A stretch of DNA of 64,000 bases, from contig JAJOZX010008821.1 of the NCBI GenBank assembly GCA_023014485.1, positions 5,001-69,000 on the forward strand, read 5' to 3'. Below, piece after piece: positions 10,284 through 21,350 of this stretch; the stretch's first letter is position 1; the number at the start of each line of letters is the position of its first letter. Source of the stretch: Bathynomus jamesi (taxonomy: Eukaryota > Arthropoda > Malacostraca > Isopoda > Cirolanidae). Under the pieces are notes generated by a model. The model saw only the letters and a program-made list of their open reading frames with translations. It had not been told where the DNA came from and made no database searches. The translations under genes were made by a program, and so were the position numbers.

Positions 10284-10893
10284 TATATATAAAACCTAAC
10301 CTAAACAAGCCTAACCTAATCTAATCTAACTCTATTTCCATGCGATAGCCTATGAAAATGTCAATAGCCTCATTGTTGTTGTTAAAACGACGCTGAATAA
10401 CCACATAGTAAGATAGAGAACACCATTCACACCCGTCCTGCATGACCACCAGGGTTGCCAGATTGGGCTGCAAGTAGCGGATTACGCTACTTTTCAAGAG
10501 AGTACGCTACTTATTTTTAATTTTGGGCTACTCGCTACCTTTTGGGGGCTACTTAAAAAATTGTTTGGGCTACAATCCGCTACTTTTCGGTTTCATTTCA
10601 ATATTCAAATTATTTTTTGTAAATTAGTAATAATTTCTAAATTAAACAGAATATGCTAGTGCTACCAATAATAAATTGTTTTTATTCGAATCTAAGCTAT
10701 TTCCAGACATCTATATTATTGTACTAATGAAATATAATACATTCCCAAATTTATCAAAGTAATTTTAAAATTTATTATTTCAAATGTTATGTTTAAAGTT
10801 TAATCTAATTACATTTAGCGAATAGCGAATATCTTGAGCTCGAATTTATAGTTTACATGTATGTAACATGTTTAGCCTCGCTTAAAGTTAGAT

Positions 10894-11400
10894 GCCTCAT
10901 GGCAGAGCAGAGTTGCCAGATGCTTATTCTTCAGCTCAGTAATCTCTAGTCTAGATATGAACCAAATTTCCTATTATTATTTAGTCATTTTATTTGGAGC
11001 AAATTCACTTTTATATAATATCTAGAAATTTTATTTGTCTCCAAAAAATCCTAATTAATATTTACAAAATTTTGTTCTGAGTATGTGGTACAACTGCCTC
11101 TCCGGGGCCGCCGCCTGCGGCGAAATGCGAATGAGGAATCAGTCAGCCTCATGGCAGAGCAGAGTTGCCAGATGCTTATTCTTCAGCTCAGTAATCTCTA
11201 GTCTAGATATGAACCAAATATTTCCTATTATTATTTAGTCATTTTATTTGGAGCAAATTCACTTTTATATAATATCTAGAAATTTTATTTGTCTCCAAAA
11301 AATCCTAATTAATATTTACAAAATTTTGTTCTGAGTATGTGGTACAACTGCCTCTCCGGGGCCGCCGCCTGCGGCGAAATGCGAATGAGGAATCAGTCAG
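10894..11400. repeat. tandem duplication, 252-bp unit
   Basis: Two nearly identical copies, 10894-11145 and 11146-11400, each start GCCTCATGGCAGAGCAG and end GAATCAGTCAG. Each contains the GC-rich string GGGGCCGCCGCCTGCGGCG, striking against the AT-rich surroundings. The second copy has two extra bases. Confidence 0.92.
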
Positions 11401-11571
11401 CGTTAATTAGCTTCAGTGACATGTTGTTGCAGATGTTTATTCAGTGTTTTAAATCTGACAATTTGCAAAATAAAGATAAAAAGTACATGTATGGTTAATT
11501 GTTAAATTCAATTAAGTGAGAGACCACTGTTTAATTTTTATTATTCAGATATCATACCCTTTAAAATTACA

Positions 11572-11902
11572 ATGAGTAAGTGGTCAAAGTATGATAAAAA
11601 GTTTCAGACAGCATGGCTGCGAGATCCTCAGTTTTCAAAATTGGTAAAAGAGATAAAAGATGATAATACGAAAGTTTTGTGTAAAGTGTGTAAGGGTAAC
11701 ATCCACCAAAACTAAGCTACAAAATAGGATGGGGCTGCATCTTCTTTCTTCAATATTGAGACTGAAAATGACGCTTGAAAAACAAAATATTTGTTGCTAT
11801 AATTTTTCTCCAACTAAGGCCATGCTGAACTATAATTCAAGTATATACAAGAATGAATTGAGTGAAGAAGAGAAAGAAATACTCGATACGTTGGAATTTT
11901 AA
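11572..11902 (+). pseudogene. hAT transposase remnant (BED-type N-terminus plus C-terminal tail)
   Basis: From ATG at 11572 the frame encodes KYDKKFQTAWLRDPQFSKLV and then LCKVCKGNI. This is the start of a BED zinc finger as found at the N-terminus of many hAT transposases: the first Cys pair is present, while the His pair is lost where the frame stops near 11715. After a frame change the sequence to 11902 ends SEEEKEILDTLEF, which could be the last residues of a transposase. The entire catalytic region is missing, so this is an internal-deletion derivative. Confidence 0.65.
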
Positions 11903-12070
11903 CTTTTAAAGGTAAGAATCACTTTGACTATGATATAAAAATCATGCTTTCTGATTTCCTGAGTTTTCAAAAATAAATTTCTTTTTTGGGCTACTTTCTA
12001 CCAAAATCCGCTACTTTTTCTAACTTTTGTGCTACTTTTTAAAAAATTGATCTGGCAACCCTGACCACCA

Positions 12071-13420
12071 AATTTCAAATGATTTCAAACTGGTCAACCG
12101 CCATCTTCATCACGAGAATCATGTGAGCACATGCATGAAATATATCTTGCAATAGCTGATTGGTTAATTGCAGTCAGCTGATGTTACATCACATGGGACA
12201 TCTATGAAAATGGTGACAGCATTGACCTGAATTTTTTTTTTTTCCTTCAAAATTTTTTTTATAACTTGTATAACATTTTTTGAACAAATTCATATTTACT
12301 AAGAAAATCAATTTGCAATCAAATTCTATATCCATTAAACTTATTTTCATGAAAAAATTGGGCTCCTGGTGCTAAACCAAATCTTAACCCCCCACCCCAC
12401 TTTTAAAGGTAAAATTCCGGAATCCAGGCCCCACTCACTGCCAGACAGTTCGGAGACACTCCATAAGTAACCTAACTGGTAAAGATTTGGTTTAGCACTG
12501 GGAACCAGTGCTAAACCTAACCTAACAACCCTATTTCCATGCGATAGTCTATTGGATTCCCAGTGCTAAACTGAATCTTAACCAGTGTTTTTACAACTAC
12601 CCCAGATAGAAAAAAAAAAAAATCTTATTTTTTTGTTCCATAAAACTTTTGTCAACTGGATCCTCAGAGGTCATTTCCTGATCTTGGTCAAAGAGTGAAT
12701 TTTTTTTTATTTATAGGCCTACTTTTAAAAAATTTTATTATTTGGAATCCTCATCCTGTAATGATTTAAAAAATATATAATTTCAAAGACTTATAAGTAT
12801 TATTACCGAAGCTGTGGGCCTTCTAAATGGTCTTACCCTGAAATGATGTTGGCTTGTAACTTCTGAACCATTAGTCAGACTGAAGAAGCCTTGAAAAATG
12901 AGGCATTTAGCCAAAGAACTATGTACCAAATTCCATCAAAATTGGAGGAATTATGGTTTTCAGTGTTGGTCTGCTTCATTATTTCCTTTATGTGGGTTAC
13001 TTTGTAGTAAAAGATATGATAAGTTTAAGATCCAGTATATTATCACTAGGCAATGTGAAAGCATTCACCATAAATCAGTCCATTCTCTCTCTGATTAGAA
13101 CTAATCTCTCGATATCAGATGTCAGTTTGGTGTGAATGTTGTTTCATTACTTGCTAATTGTGTTACTTCACTTAGTTATGTTATATTCATGTTCATTATC
13201 ATCATTTGATATATTCTCATTTTTAGTAAGCTTTTTATAATAAACTGGCTAATGTATAGTCATCCCTCTCCTTTCACTGGGGTTACATTCCTGAAAACCC
13301 CTGTCATTGGCAAAACCATGATAGGTAAAACCTAGGGCCTATGGGAAATAGAGGGTTAGGGGAACTTGAACCCCAGACACCACTTACTATGCACACTTAA
13401 CTCCAGAAGAAAGTTATATA
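12071..13420. other. non-coding stretch with short inverted repeats
   Basis: No gene is supported. A perfect hairpin lies at 12489-12517 (13-bp arms GGTTTAGCACTGG, loop GAA). Related copies of GTGCTAAACC(A)AATCTTAACC occur near 12361-12388 and 12552-12578. CTATTTCCATGCGATAG occurs at about 10333 and again near 12533. Bases 13257-13400 (TCATCCCTCTCCTTTCACTG onward) look like one end of a Tigger-type MITE whose other end I did not find. The short frames here are not credible. Confidence 0.6.
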
Positions 13421-14174
13421 CAGACCCGGATCTAGGGGGGGGCTATGTGGGCTGCAGCCACGGGCCCCGCATTTGAGGGGGGCCCCCAAATTTTCTACAT
13501 TATTTATTTTAATTTTAGGTTTTTACATTTATTATTACATTTACTAATTTAATTTATTATTATTTCAGATTTTTTATTGTGAGGTGAAATGTCTAAGCGA
13601 TCTTACGAAAGATTCGTTCAGTGTAGAGCTTCGTGCATTCAATATGCTTATGCAGCATCAGCTTGGAGAAGTTTTCCCCAATGTCTTAAATGCATACAGA
13701 ATGTACTTGTCATTGATGGTGACCAATTGTACCGGCAAACGGAGTTTTTCTAAGTTAAAGCGACTGAAATGTTGCACACATTCAACAATGAAGCAAAAGC
13801 GATTACAGTCACTGGCAATTCTCTATGTTGAACATGCTCTGGCCAAAGAAGTCGATTTTTGAAATATTATTAATGAATTTGCACAAAAAAAGGCTCGTCG
13901 GTTCAATCGGTTGCCAGCTCATAATCAGTAGGTAGGTGTGTATAAAATTATTAATTCAGGAAAATATAATATGTAAAATAAAGTAAAATATTTGTAAAGT
14001 AATATGTTTGTTCTGAAAACTAAATAAATAAAGTAAAGTAATATGTTTGTTCTAAAAACCTTTAATTTTCCTCGTAAACAAAGCTTATAATCCTTATATA
14101 ATAAAAATTGTAGCCAAGGGGGGCCCAAAAAAAATAATTAGCCACGGGCCCCCTTTCTTCTAGATCCGGGCCTG
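13421..14174 (+). mobile_element. hAT transposon relic, 754 bp, 8-bp target duplication
   Basis: The ends are CAGACCCGGATCTAG and, reverse-complemented, CAGGCCCGGATCTAG. GTTATATA at 13413-13420 and 14175-14182 is a perfect 8-bp duplication. Sub-terminal GGGCCC-rich blocks (CCACGGGCCCC on the left, CCACGGGCCCCC on the right) are typical of one hAT lineage. Confidence 0.9.
13584..13862 (+). pseudogene. hAT dimerisation-domain fragment (ZMYM1-like lineage)
   Basis: About 92 residues cover the C-terminal hAT region. VFPNVLNAYRMYLSLMVTNC leads into TGKRSFSKLKRLKCC, where the family motif is usually S-x-x-R-S-F-S. The glutamate normally preceding RSFS is replaced by lysine (GKRSFS), so the third catalytic acid is lost. 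QKRLQSLAILYVEHALAKEVDF closes the fragment at a TGA. The rest of the transposase was deleted. Confidence 0.8.
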
Positions 14175-14182
14175 GTTATATA

Positions 14183-14199
14183 TATATATATTATATATA

Positions 14200-14230
<31 letters not shown>

Positions 14231-15303
14231 ATATAAAGGGTGGGTAAAAAAGTGTCCCCTTAGAGGTAAACTGTCATATTAAAAAAAGTTTTTTTAATGA
14301 AAGAAGAAAGATCACTCCAGAACTTGTTACCATGTTTCTTTTTTGGATATCTATCAAACCAACAAAATTACCAAAACTTTAATGTTGTGAATGCAAATTT
14401 CAATTATAAACCTTAAGTTAAGTTCTAGTCAAAACAGAATTTATTAATGATCATTCTTATGATTTGCAAATCATTGAATCACATGATTGTGTTAATAAAA
14501 TTATATACTGTCACAAACAAATAAATGTAACTACAAAATTTACAAAAGTATGACATATTTTAAGTCTTTTTATAAGGTAGTGAAAATTTGAGTCTTACCT
14601 TGAAAATTCTTTGACTAGATCCTGAATCTTGCTGGTGACAATAGAGGGTGAAATTGGAGACACGTTGCACCAAATCCAGTGTTCAGTCACTTAGTGCAAC
14701 CATATCAACTGCTTGTCTGGTTGCCCAGTTCTCTTTTGCCATTACATGTTGGATGACATCTTTACAAAGAGGAAGCTTTCCATTGGGGAATGAGTCTGTG
14801 CTTGAAAATCTGTGACCTCCATCAAGAATTTTAACTGTCACTGCATTTTAACATCCTACTATGCAGTATTTTTTGGCAATAAGGTTATCAAAATACATGT
14901 ATTTATCAATTCTATAAATTCAAACTGAAAAGAAAAATATAAAATATAATTTCAAATAAACAAAATATTTGGAGAAAAAAGGCTGAAAAATTGCAATTTT
15001 TTTAGCAAAAATGACGAAATATGGATTTTTTGATGCATTATTGAACCTGCCATCCTTTGCAAATGTTTTAATCTGCTTTAGATTCTTTCTATCATGTCCA
15101 GAACCCAAGATAGGTCACTAGGTTCAAATTTTGGTTGCACACACACACACACACACATACAATTTGTATAACTTGGCCAGTAGCAGTCAATTTTGTATAC
15201 AACCACCCAAAATTGGTTTTAAAGTTTAATCCTGGACAAAAGACAACTATCTAGACCCCCTTAATTTTGATCCTGGCACTTTTGATTTTTTCACTCCACC
15301 CTA
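14183..15303. other. (TA)n tract, then an unrecognised element-like block
   Basis: TA repeats run to about 14235. The block 14236-15303 begins AAAGGGTGGGTAAAAAAGTG and ends with the reverse complement of AGGGTGGAGTGAAAAAATC. These look like degraded inverted ends, but the match is too weak to be sure. A (CA)n tract lies at 15138-15158. No recognisable protein was found on either strand. Confidence 0.35.
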
Positions 15304-15946
15304 CAGTCTTTGTATATTTACAAGCATCATATTTTAAAACTTTGGGTGTCAGATTTTACAGACTCTGCACACTGGTTTTAATTTGTATTGAGATAACTAA
15401 AAGGTTTTGAGTTTGTTTGAAAATTAAAATGCTAATCTGAACTTTAGCCATGAATATTGGCTTTCAAGATTAATTTTAAAGAATAAACTAGGCCTGTATA
15501 GGTTAGGTTTATAGGCTTATAATATGAAAGAGCCTCTTTTTTTTTTTTTTTTTCTATCTTAACATTGTAAACACTATTTTTATTTTTATAATACATTTGG
15601 TGCTGAGTTAACATTGCACAAAGGTGTCTCTTCACATATTGAAACCACTCGTAAGTTTGTTCTTCAGGTGCACTTCTTTGAAAAACTATAAAAGCAAAAG
15701 ATGAACTTTCTAATTTGAAAATTTTGTGTTTGGTAAAAACTATCAAATAATTTTGTCAGGCATAGGCTAAACCCCATGGATTACAATGATATTCATTGAA
15801 TTTTGGGTGCAGACCCATACTGTAGCTTATTGAGTATTATATTATTTTCAGAGGAATACATCCTTTTCTTCAGAATAATGAACTGTGAATTATAAAGAGA
15901 TACTTTTGTAAAAGAATTTAATTTTTTCCATCACTCATTCAATGCC
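15304..15946. other. unannotated sequence 5' of the zinc-finger gene
   Basis: AT-rich sequence with a poly-T run at 15537-15553. It presumably contains the promoter or 5' UTR of the gene whose first coding exon starts at 15947, but I see no convincing TATA box, initiator or upstream splice site. Confidence 0.4.
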
Positions 15947-16105
15947 ATGAGTTTCAAAATGGAAAAAAATGAAAGCAAGTGTGATTTGAAAGAAGTTTAT
16001 TGGAACATTAAAGATGAAATTGATATCAAAGAAGTCAATTTCTCTGAAACAAATTACTTGAAAGAAGATTCAATTGGCCACAGAAACATTTGTGATAAAT
16101 TGCAG
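15947..16105 (+). CDS. zinc-finger gene, coding exon 1
   Basis: From ATG at 15947, 53 codons are open, beginning MSFKMEKNESKCDLKEVYW and ending KLQ, directly followed by a GTAAAA donor at 16106. The exon ends in phase 0. The peptide is acidic and lysine-rich with no known domain. Short acidic 5' exons like this are common in arthropod C2H2 zinc-finger genes. The next in-phase exons lie at about 16380 and 18490, and the finger exon at 61332 is also phase 0, so I infer one gene. A second Met (codon 5) could also serve as the start. No KRAB, ZAD or BTB domain is visible. Joining to the distant finger exon would need transcript evidence. Confidence 0.6.
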
Positions 16106-16379
16106 GTAAAAAATAAATATGAATAATTGGTTTTCTTAAAATATAGTTTAAGTGGATTACCATACCATTCATAGCACAATGAAAACAAAATATAAATACC
16201 TTTTTCATTCTTTTAATGAATAGAGATTATTGACTAAGGTTAGTAATTTATTTATTAATTCATTCATCAAAGCATTATGTTGATGAATTCATTTTTAAAG
16301 CTTTAATAGATTATTAAACATTTACTAAACTGAAATAAATTGGAATAGGAAATTAATTATTGAATATGATGAAAGAGAG

Positions 16380-16466
16380 AGCCACTTTCAGATCAAAGAT
16401 GAATGGATAAAAGATGTTTCTGTTGAGGATCACACAGACTTCACTGATTATGAACTTCAGATTAAG
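16380..16466 (+). CDS. zinc-finger gene, probable coding exon 2
   Basis: An open frame encoding SHFQIKDEWIKDVSVEDHTD and ending DYELQIK runs into a GTAAAT donor at 16467 in phase 0. The acceptor is uncertain: AG at 16378-16379 keeps phase 0 but lacks a clear pyrimidine tract. An alternative AG at 16347-16348 would extend the open frame upstream but does not match the phase of exon 1. The acidic composition matches exon 1. Confidence 0.5.
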
Positions 16467-16639
16467 GTAAATGTGTGTGTTCTACTTAATGATGCAACAT
16501 TTTTGCAAGTTTTTTTAATTGTTGCTGAAAGGGAAATTTATTTAAAATATAAACTTAATCGTGATCAAACAATCAAATAATATAAAAAAACCTTTTTTAT
16601 CATAGTTTAGGTCAACTGTTATTGTTGAATATACAGTGT

Positions 16640-17045
16640 CCAAGAAAATAGTGGTACAAAAATAATTGGTCACTTGTTAATTAATATGTATGCAATGTAT
16701 ATGGTTGGTTTCATTTCCAAACTGTACAAGTTTAGAACACTTTTAAGGGATTAGTGAGTTGCTCTTGTAGAATGGATCAATTGACTTGTTTCTTCAAAGG
16801 AGTTTTGCCAGTCTACTGAGTTTATCACAGTACACAAGTTTTTTAATATGCACCTACATTCAGCATTGAGGAAAGGTTGTATCTAGAAAGTTATGAACAA
16901 TACTGACATTGTGGGAAGACACCCAGTCTTGTTGAAAGATTACACTTTCTGGAGGGAAGGAAAAAATGTATGTAACATGTTACATATAGTTTGTTCCAGT
17001 CAGGTTATGATTGTCAAAGAAAGTGGACTGATTACTAGTGGTGTA
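16640..17045. mobile_element. decayed mariner fragment
   Basis: This region shares TTTCCAAACTGTACAAGTTTAGAACAC-like sequence and other strings (GTTGAAAGATTACA, GGACTGATTA) with the mariner relic at 19238-20024. It has no open frame. It lies in intron 2 of the zinc-finger gene. Confidence 0.5.
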
Positions 17046-17643
17046 CTGATTAATTGATATTGGCATCAGCATTGGCCAAATTTAGCTAATTCTCTTACTG
17101 ATTCTTTGATATTTTAAAATTTTCATTACAAAACAAGATCTTATAAACTATTGTAATCTCCTACTTTATTATTAATAATAATTCTATATTAAGTTGTACT
17201 TTATAATTTTTATATTAAACCATCTTATTATGTTCAACTTATTTTAAGTACTTTATAAATCAAATTGTACTATATATCTATTTTTTTTATTGTAATAGGC
17301 TACCAGGACCTTGAAATTTGAATGAAAAATTTTTGATTATTGTTGAAGAAAGAAAATATCTTTAACATAAGGGAAACCAATTACTTAAAATATTGATATA
17401 TAAAACTAAAATAAATTATTTTGTCATTTTACTGAGTAATAAAATTTTTATCATCAATCATTTTAACTATGCTAAATTCTGGTGGTGTGTATTGTGAAGT
17501 GAGCTAAAGAAAAACATTTAAATAAATTTGAAATTAAAAAATATGGAAATTGAAAGTGTTCACACTAGATTAGTAAAATTTATGAAAGGAATTGACTTTT
17601 TAAAATCTCAGCAAAGAATTGGCATCAGCATTGGCATTGATAA

Positions 17644-17699
<56 letters not shown>

Positions 17700-17712
17700 T
17701 ATATATATATAC
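17046..17712. other. intronic AT-rich sequence with (TA)n
   Basis: No gene is supported. A TA microsatellite occupies about 17648-17712, and frames crossing it (17528-17922) are Tyr/Ile repeats without biological meaning. Confidence 0.7.
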
Positions 17713-18160
17713 ACAGGAAAGAGGGTCCAAGGGTATACCTGCAAAAGCACCCCTCCCATAGAAGAAGAGCCAAAATGAAGGTCCAGGGTTTTTGGGATAA
17801 CTAGATACTGCATTTGAAAGATGGGAGGTCATAGACAGGAGGAAAGATGGATTGAGGAAGATTGTTCCAGAGTTGACTGGTTGAGTAGATGAAAGACTGA
17901 AAATACTGATTAACTCCAACATTAAATAGTTGGACAGAATAGGAATGAGAATATGTAGAAAGTCTGGTATTGCATGCTCTCCTTAAAGGAGGAGGCATGC
18001 AGTTAGAGTGTTCAGAAGAGCAATGTCCGTTATGATAGCTTTTGTATAGAGGTTGTATGAAAATAGTTTGAATTATCTGCCAGACATCAAACAAAAAACA
18101 CACTAATCTGAACAACTGTTTGAATTCCAGGACAAATTTCGAACACAATGTGTAATTTGA
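17713..18160 (-). pseudogene. non-LTR retrotransposon (LINE) reverse-transcriptase C-terminus
   Basis: Read on the minus strand, the frame contains PPPLRRACNTRLSTYSHSYS, then VNQYFQSFIYSTSQLWNNLP and SFKCSI. This is the layout of the extreme C-terminus of jockey-like LINE polymerases: an RRxxxTR block, then LWNxLP, then SFK. The 3' tail continues into GGACCTTCATTTTGGCTCTT and stops at the (TA)n. A second copy of the same 3' end lies on the + strand at 63690-64000. Only the last ~100 residues survive, which fits 5' truncation. It sits in intron 2 of the zinc-finger gene in antisense orientation. Confidence 0.75.
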
Positions 18161-18489
18161 TGAGGGTAGAGCCCCGAAGATGTTAAATTAGTGAGGTTGA
18201 GTGTACTTGTTTCAACTTTCATTTCATTCATTAGCTACCTTATTGTTAATTTTTCATTTCACCATATTTTCATTTGTCTTGTAGTTTAATTATTTAATTT
18301 ATTTTATTTTCTCAGTATATTCATTGCCCCCCCCCTGCACACACACAGTCTTATAGTAATAAAGTTTTGTTGTGGTATAATTTCTTCATTGTTATACCTA
18401 TATAAAATTATCAAAATTCAATATTAATTTTGATTTATGCAAATATTTTTATGTAAAGTTCTCTAAAACCATTTGTAACAATATTTCAG

Positions 18490-18714
18490 AGATGTGACAA
18501 TTCATGCCAGAAAGAAAGCCCTGAACTTTTTAATGATTCAAATTCAGAGGAAGTTTCAAAACTTGAGAATCAGAAACAAGCTTCTGATGTGTCACTGAGT
18601 AAGCATCTTCTGTTCAGAAGAATTCAATGTTCCAAATATCCGCTGGTTAAGCTTAAAAAATTGAACATTAATGACCATATAATGGGGATTGTTGGAAGAT
18701 CTTTAAATGAACAA
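18490..18714 (+). CDS. zinc-finger gene, coding exon 3
   Basis: A good acceptor (AATATTTCAG at 18480-18489) opens 75 codons without a stop, beginning RCDNSCQKESPELFNDSNSE and ending GIVGRSLNEQ. It ends at a GTAAGA donor at 18715 in phase 0, matching exons 1 and 2. The peptide is hydrophilic and has no domain I recognise. The downstream intron would reach 61331, about 42.6 kb, unless further small exons exist. Two clean splice sites, an open frame and matching phase make this a strong exon call even without homology. Confidence 0.65.
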
Positions 18715-19237
18715 GTAAGATGAAAACCTTTTCTCAGTTTATTTTAAAGAAATCTAGCAACAATACTAATGATAGCCAAATAGTAAAGCAGAGTGGAAAT
18801 TGGAAAGATGAAAATGCTTGAAATATTGTGAATGTAATTATGGAAAACGTTTTTCATACTTTCTTGACTTTTCAGATTTAAAAATGATTTTAAGCCACTA
18901 TAGATTTATTAAATTTATCAGTATACCTCACTTAATACACAAAAATGCTATGTGAAAATTAAGGGTAATTTTGTTTGTCTTTTATTTAGTTGATTAAAAT
19001 ATAATTTTTATTTGCAATTTGTCTCAAAAATGAGTTTGATTGAATGATGAAACAAAGAGGAATACAGTTGGGATGTACCAGATATGTGGCTCTAGCTCCA
19101 ACAAGTAGATTTCAAGTTTTTTTCTGAAATATCTTGTTCCGGCTAGATATTAAATGAAAATCCTTCTCCAACTACAGTTTGCCTCATAAATGTTTTGATT
19201 AGATGATGAAGCAAAGATGAATATAGACTCTACTCCA
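18715..19237. other. start of the giant intron
   Basis: No feature is recognised apart from repeated AAACAAAGA/GATGAAT words that probably come from decayed mariner sequence. Confidence 0.5.
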
Positions 19238-20024
19238 AATGTTTGTTTACATTTCCAAACTATACAAGTTCAGAACACTTTCTCAAGATAACCATCATTT
19301 GTCACTATAATGCATATTCAACACTGAAACTCAATTAGAGCATTAGCAAGATGCTCATTTGAAATGGATGTTTCTTTTAAGTTTTGCTAAACTACTGGAT
19401 TTGTCACAATGCACAAGTGTTGTAACTTCCATAGATAAAAATCCAGAGAGATTAAGTTAGGTGATTGAGGTGGCCATGCTATCAGTCCAACACAACTTGT
19501 CTAGCATTAAAGAAATGTTGCATCCTGAAAGTTGCAAACAACAATAGCATCATGGAAAGTCACCTCATTTTGTTGAAAGATTACATTTCTCATATCAGCT
19601 CCAATAGCCATTTGTTAAGGAAGAAAAAATGTATGTGATGTGTTCAGTATAGTTCTCTCCAGTCAGAGTATGACTGTCAAAGAAAAATGGACTGATTATG
19701 TAGTCCTGTGACATAGCACACTGAACATTATCTTTCAGTAAATTCTAGTCATGTTTGTGTTTCAGTACTGGATAGGCCACCTCAATCATCTGACATATAA
19801 CCCCTTTGAACTTTTATCTGTACAACTTTTGTGAATCATAAGCAATTGAGTTATCTGACAAATCATCATCAAAGAATCAGAGGTTAATGGATTCATTTCA
19901 CAAGAGCATCTTCATAATACTCTAATGAAGTTTGAGCATTGAATATACACTGTAGTGATAAATGATGGTCATCATATGGAATTGTTCTAAATTTAAAGAA
20001 TTTGCAAATGTAAATAACAATACA
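19238..20024. mobile_element. mariner relic, two fragments in opposite orientation
   Basis: Inverted ends resemble one another over roughly 100 bp (left AAATGTTTGTTTACATTTCC; right, reverse-complemented, ATTGTTATTTACATTTGC). Minus-strand codons near 19500-19420 read WPPQSPNLISLDFYLW, the mariner segment with the third catalytic aspartate. Near 19745 the + strand reads a second degenerate copy (RPPQSSDI then TFICTTF). Many stops are present. Confidence 0.65.
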
Positions 20025-20039
20025 TATTTTACATAAATT

Positions 20040-20047
20040 CATTATAT

Positions 20048-20098
<51 letters not shown>
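20040..20098. repeat. (TA)n microsatellite
   Basis: TA dinucleotide tract with small interruptions, directly left of the Tigger/E-element complex. Confidence 0.9.
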
Positions 20099-20100
<2 letters not shown>

Positions 20101-20313
20101 CTGTTGATAATTATTTATAAATCCTTGTTTCTCAGACACCTTCTACTTCAGTCATCTGCTACTACTAAAACAAAGTACTCTGCTAATAGTAAAGTGCTAA
20201 GTGCAGTAATTACTCTTACATATTATTTGTGTATGCAGTGGGCCCTCCTCCAACATGGGGGATACATTCCTCGAGCATGCTGTATTGGGTAAATCCGTGT
20301 TGGAGGAACTTAA

Positions 20314-20945
20314 TACCCTAGTGTCATTCCATGTCAGTTCAGTGGAATTTTGGGTTGAAAAAACGTGACCATCACCAACGTTTTTGAAAATTGGCACACT
20401 TATAGATCTCGGTGAGAAAAACAGAGTGGCTCTTGTTTCAACACTCTAGGTCATATTGTTCCGGGGATATGGCCATTCGAATTTTGTAAAAAAAGGTCAA
20501 TTTCCAAGGTCATATCATATTTCAACATGAAATATCTCAGCTCCTATTGTACTTACAGAGACCATTGAAACACTATTTTAAAGCTTTTAAGCAGATCTAC
20601 AACTTTGTTTCTATTCATATTTTACCTAAGTGGTAAAAAAAAAAAGTTGATTTTATTTTTTACTTTTGACCTTGTGTACGTCATTTGATGTCACAACCAA
20701 TTTTTTTCTCCTTTCACCCAATTTTGGGTACACATGTCTACCTTAATCTAAAACAAGATTTTTAGTGTTGATTAAGTTAGTATAGATGCTACAGCCATTT
20801 CAGTGGACCATACCTACCTTCTTTTTGACCAAGTACCTTTTTCCACCAAACTTTGGAGCACCGTATCTTTGGAACTGTTTGAGCTAGTGTTGAGAAAAAT
20901 ACCATTAGATTTTTCTTACTGAGATATATAATGTGTGCTAATTTT
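20314..20945. repeat. terminal repeat of E2
   Basis: This begins near GTCATTCCATGTCAGTTCA and matches, in inverse orientation, the right end at about 49855-50482. Its inner ~430 bp (from CATATTTCAACATGAAATAT) also recur directly at 27748-28172. The shared extent of the three copies defines a terminal repeat of roughly 0.63 kb. Confidence 0.7.
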
Positions 20946-21350
20946 AAAAAAAAATCGGTAATTATCTAACCTAACCTAACCCAGTTATTTGGTCGAATAA
21001 GTATCCAGTCCTATTATAAAATTTAATTTAATTTTTTTTTGTATATTTCAGAGAATTCTATAATATAGGTAATTTAAATTACATAATTAATTAATTTATA
21101 TGGACATTTGAAAGTGTGAAGAACTTCGAACCTGCTATCCTGTTTAAAGGTAAAGCTATGTACATATATAAGTACCTTATACTAGGCTATAGGTACTACC
21201 CTATAGAATAAGTTCAGTTTTAAGAGAGATGAGTTTTAATAGAATTACTTTAAGTTTGTGTATTTATTCATTGTGTACAACAGTATGTACCCATGTGAAA
21301 ATAAGCTTATTTAAACCTTGGAGCAAGGATTTTTTTGGCATCTGTATTTA

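Larger units (their letters stand above)
10452..12062 (+). mobile_element. hAT transposon relic with 8-bp target duplication
   Basis: The ends read GGGTTGCCAGAT on the left and AGGGTTGCCAGAT on the right when reverse-complemented. GACCACCA at 10444-10451 and 12063-12070 is the 8-bp target duplication typical of hAT. Sub-terminal regions share GCTACTTTT motifs in inverse orientation. Inside are a BED-finger N-terminus and a short C-terminal remnant. Confidence 0.85.

Noticed and set aside
10304..10332. Interstitial CCTAA repeats (also near 12517 and 20968) resembling the arthropod telomere repeat TTAGG
   Set aside because: Only two or three units, imperfect and scattered in unrelated contexts; not a telomere or a convincing telomere-healing site.
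14236..15303. Possible transposon with AGGGTGG ends
   Set aside because: End similarity is short and gapped, no target duplication could be defined and no transposase motif was seen; kept only as an uncertain block.
15444..15746. 100-codon minus-strand frame
   Set aside because: Includes a poly-Lys run from the poly-T tract, has no homologous motif and no splice context.
17528..17922. Several overlapping open frames on both strands
   Set aside because: They owe their length to the (TA)n tract (Tyr/Ile repeats); only the minus-strand LINE C-terminus beyond 17713 is real.
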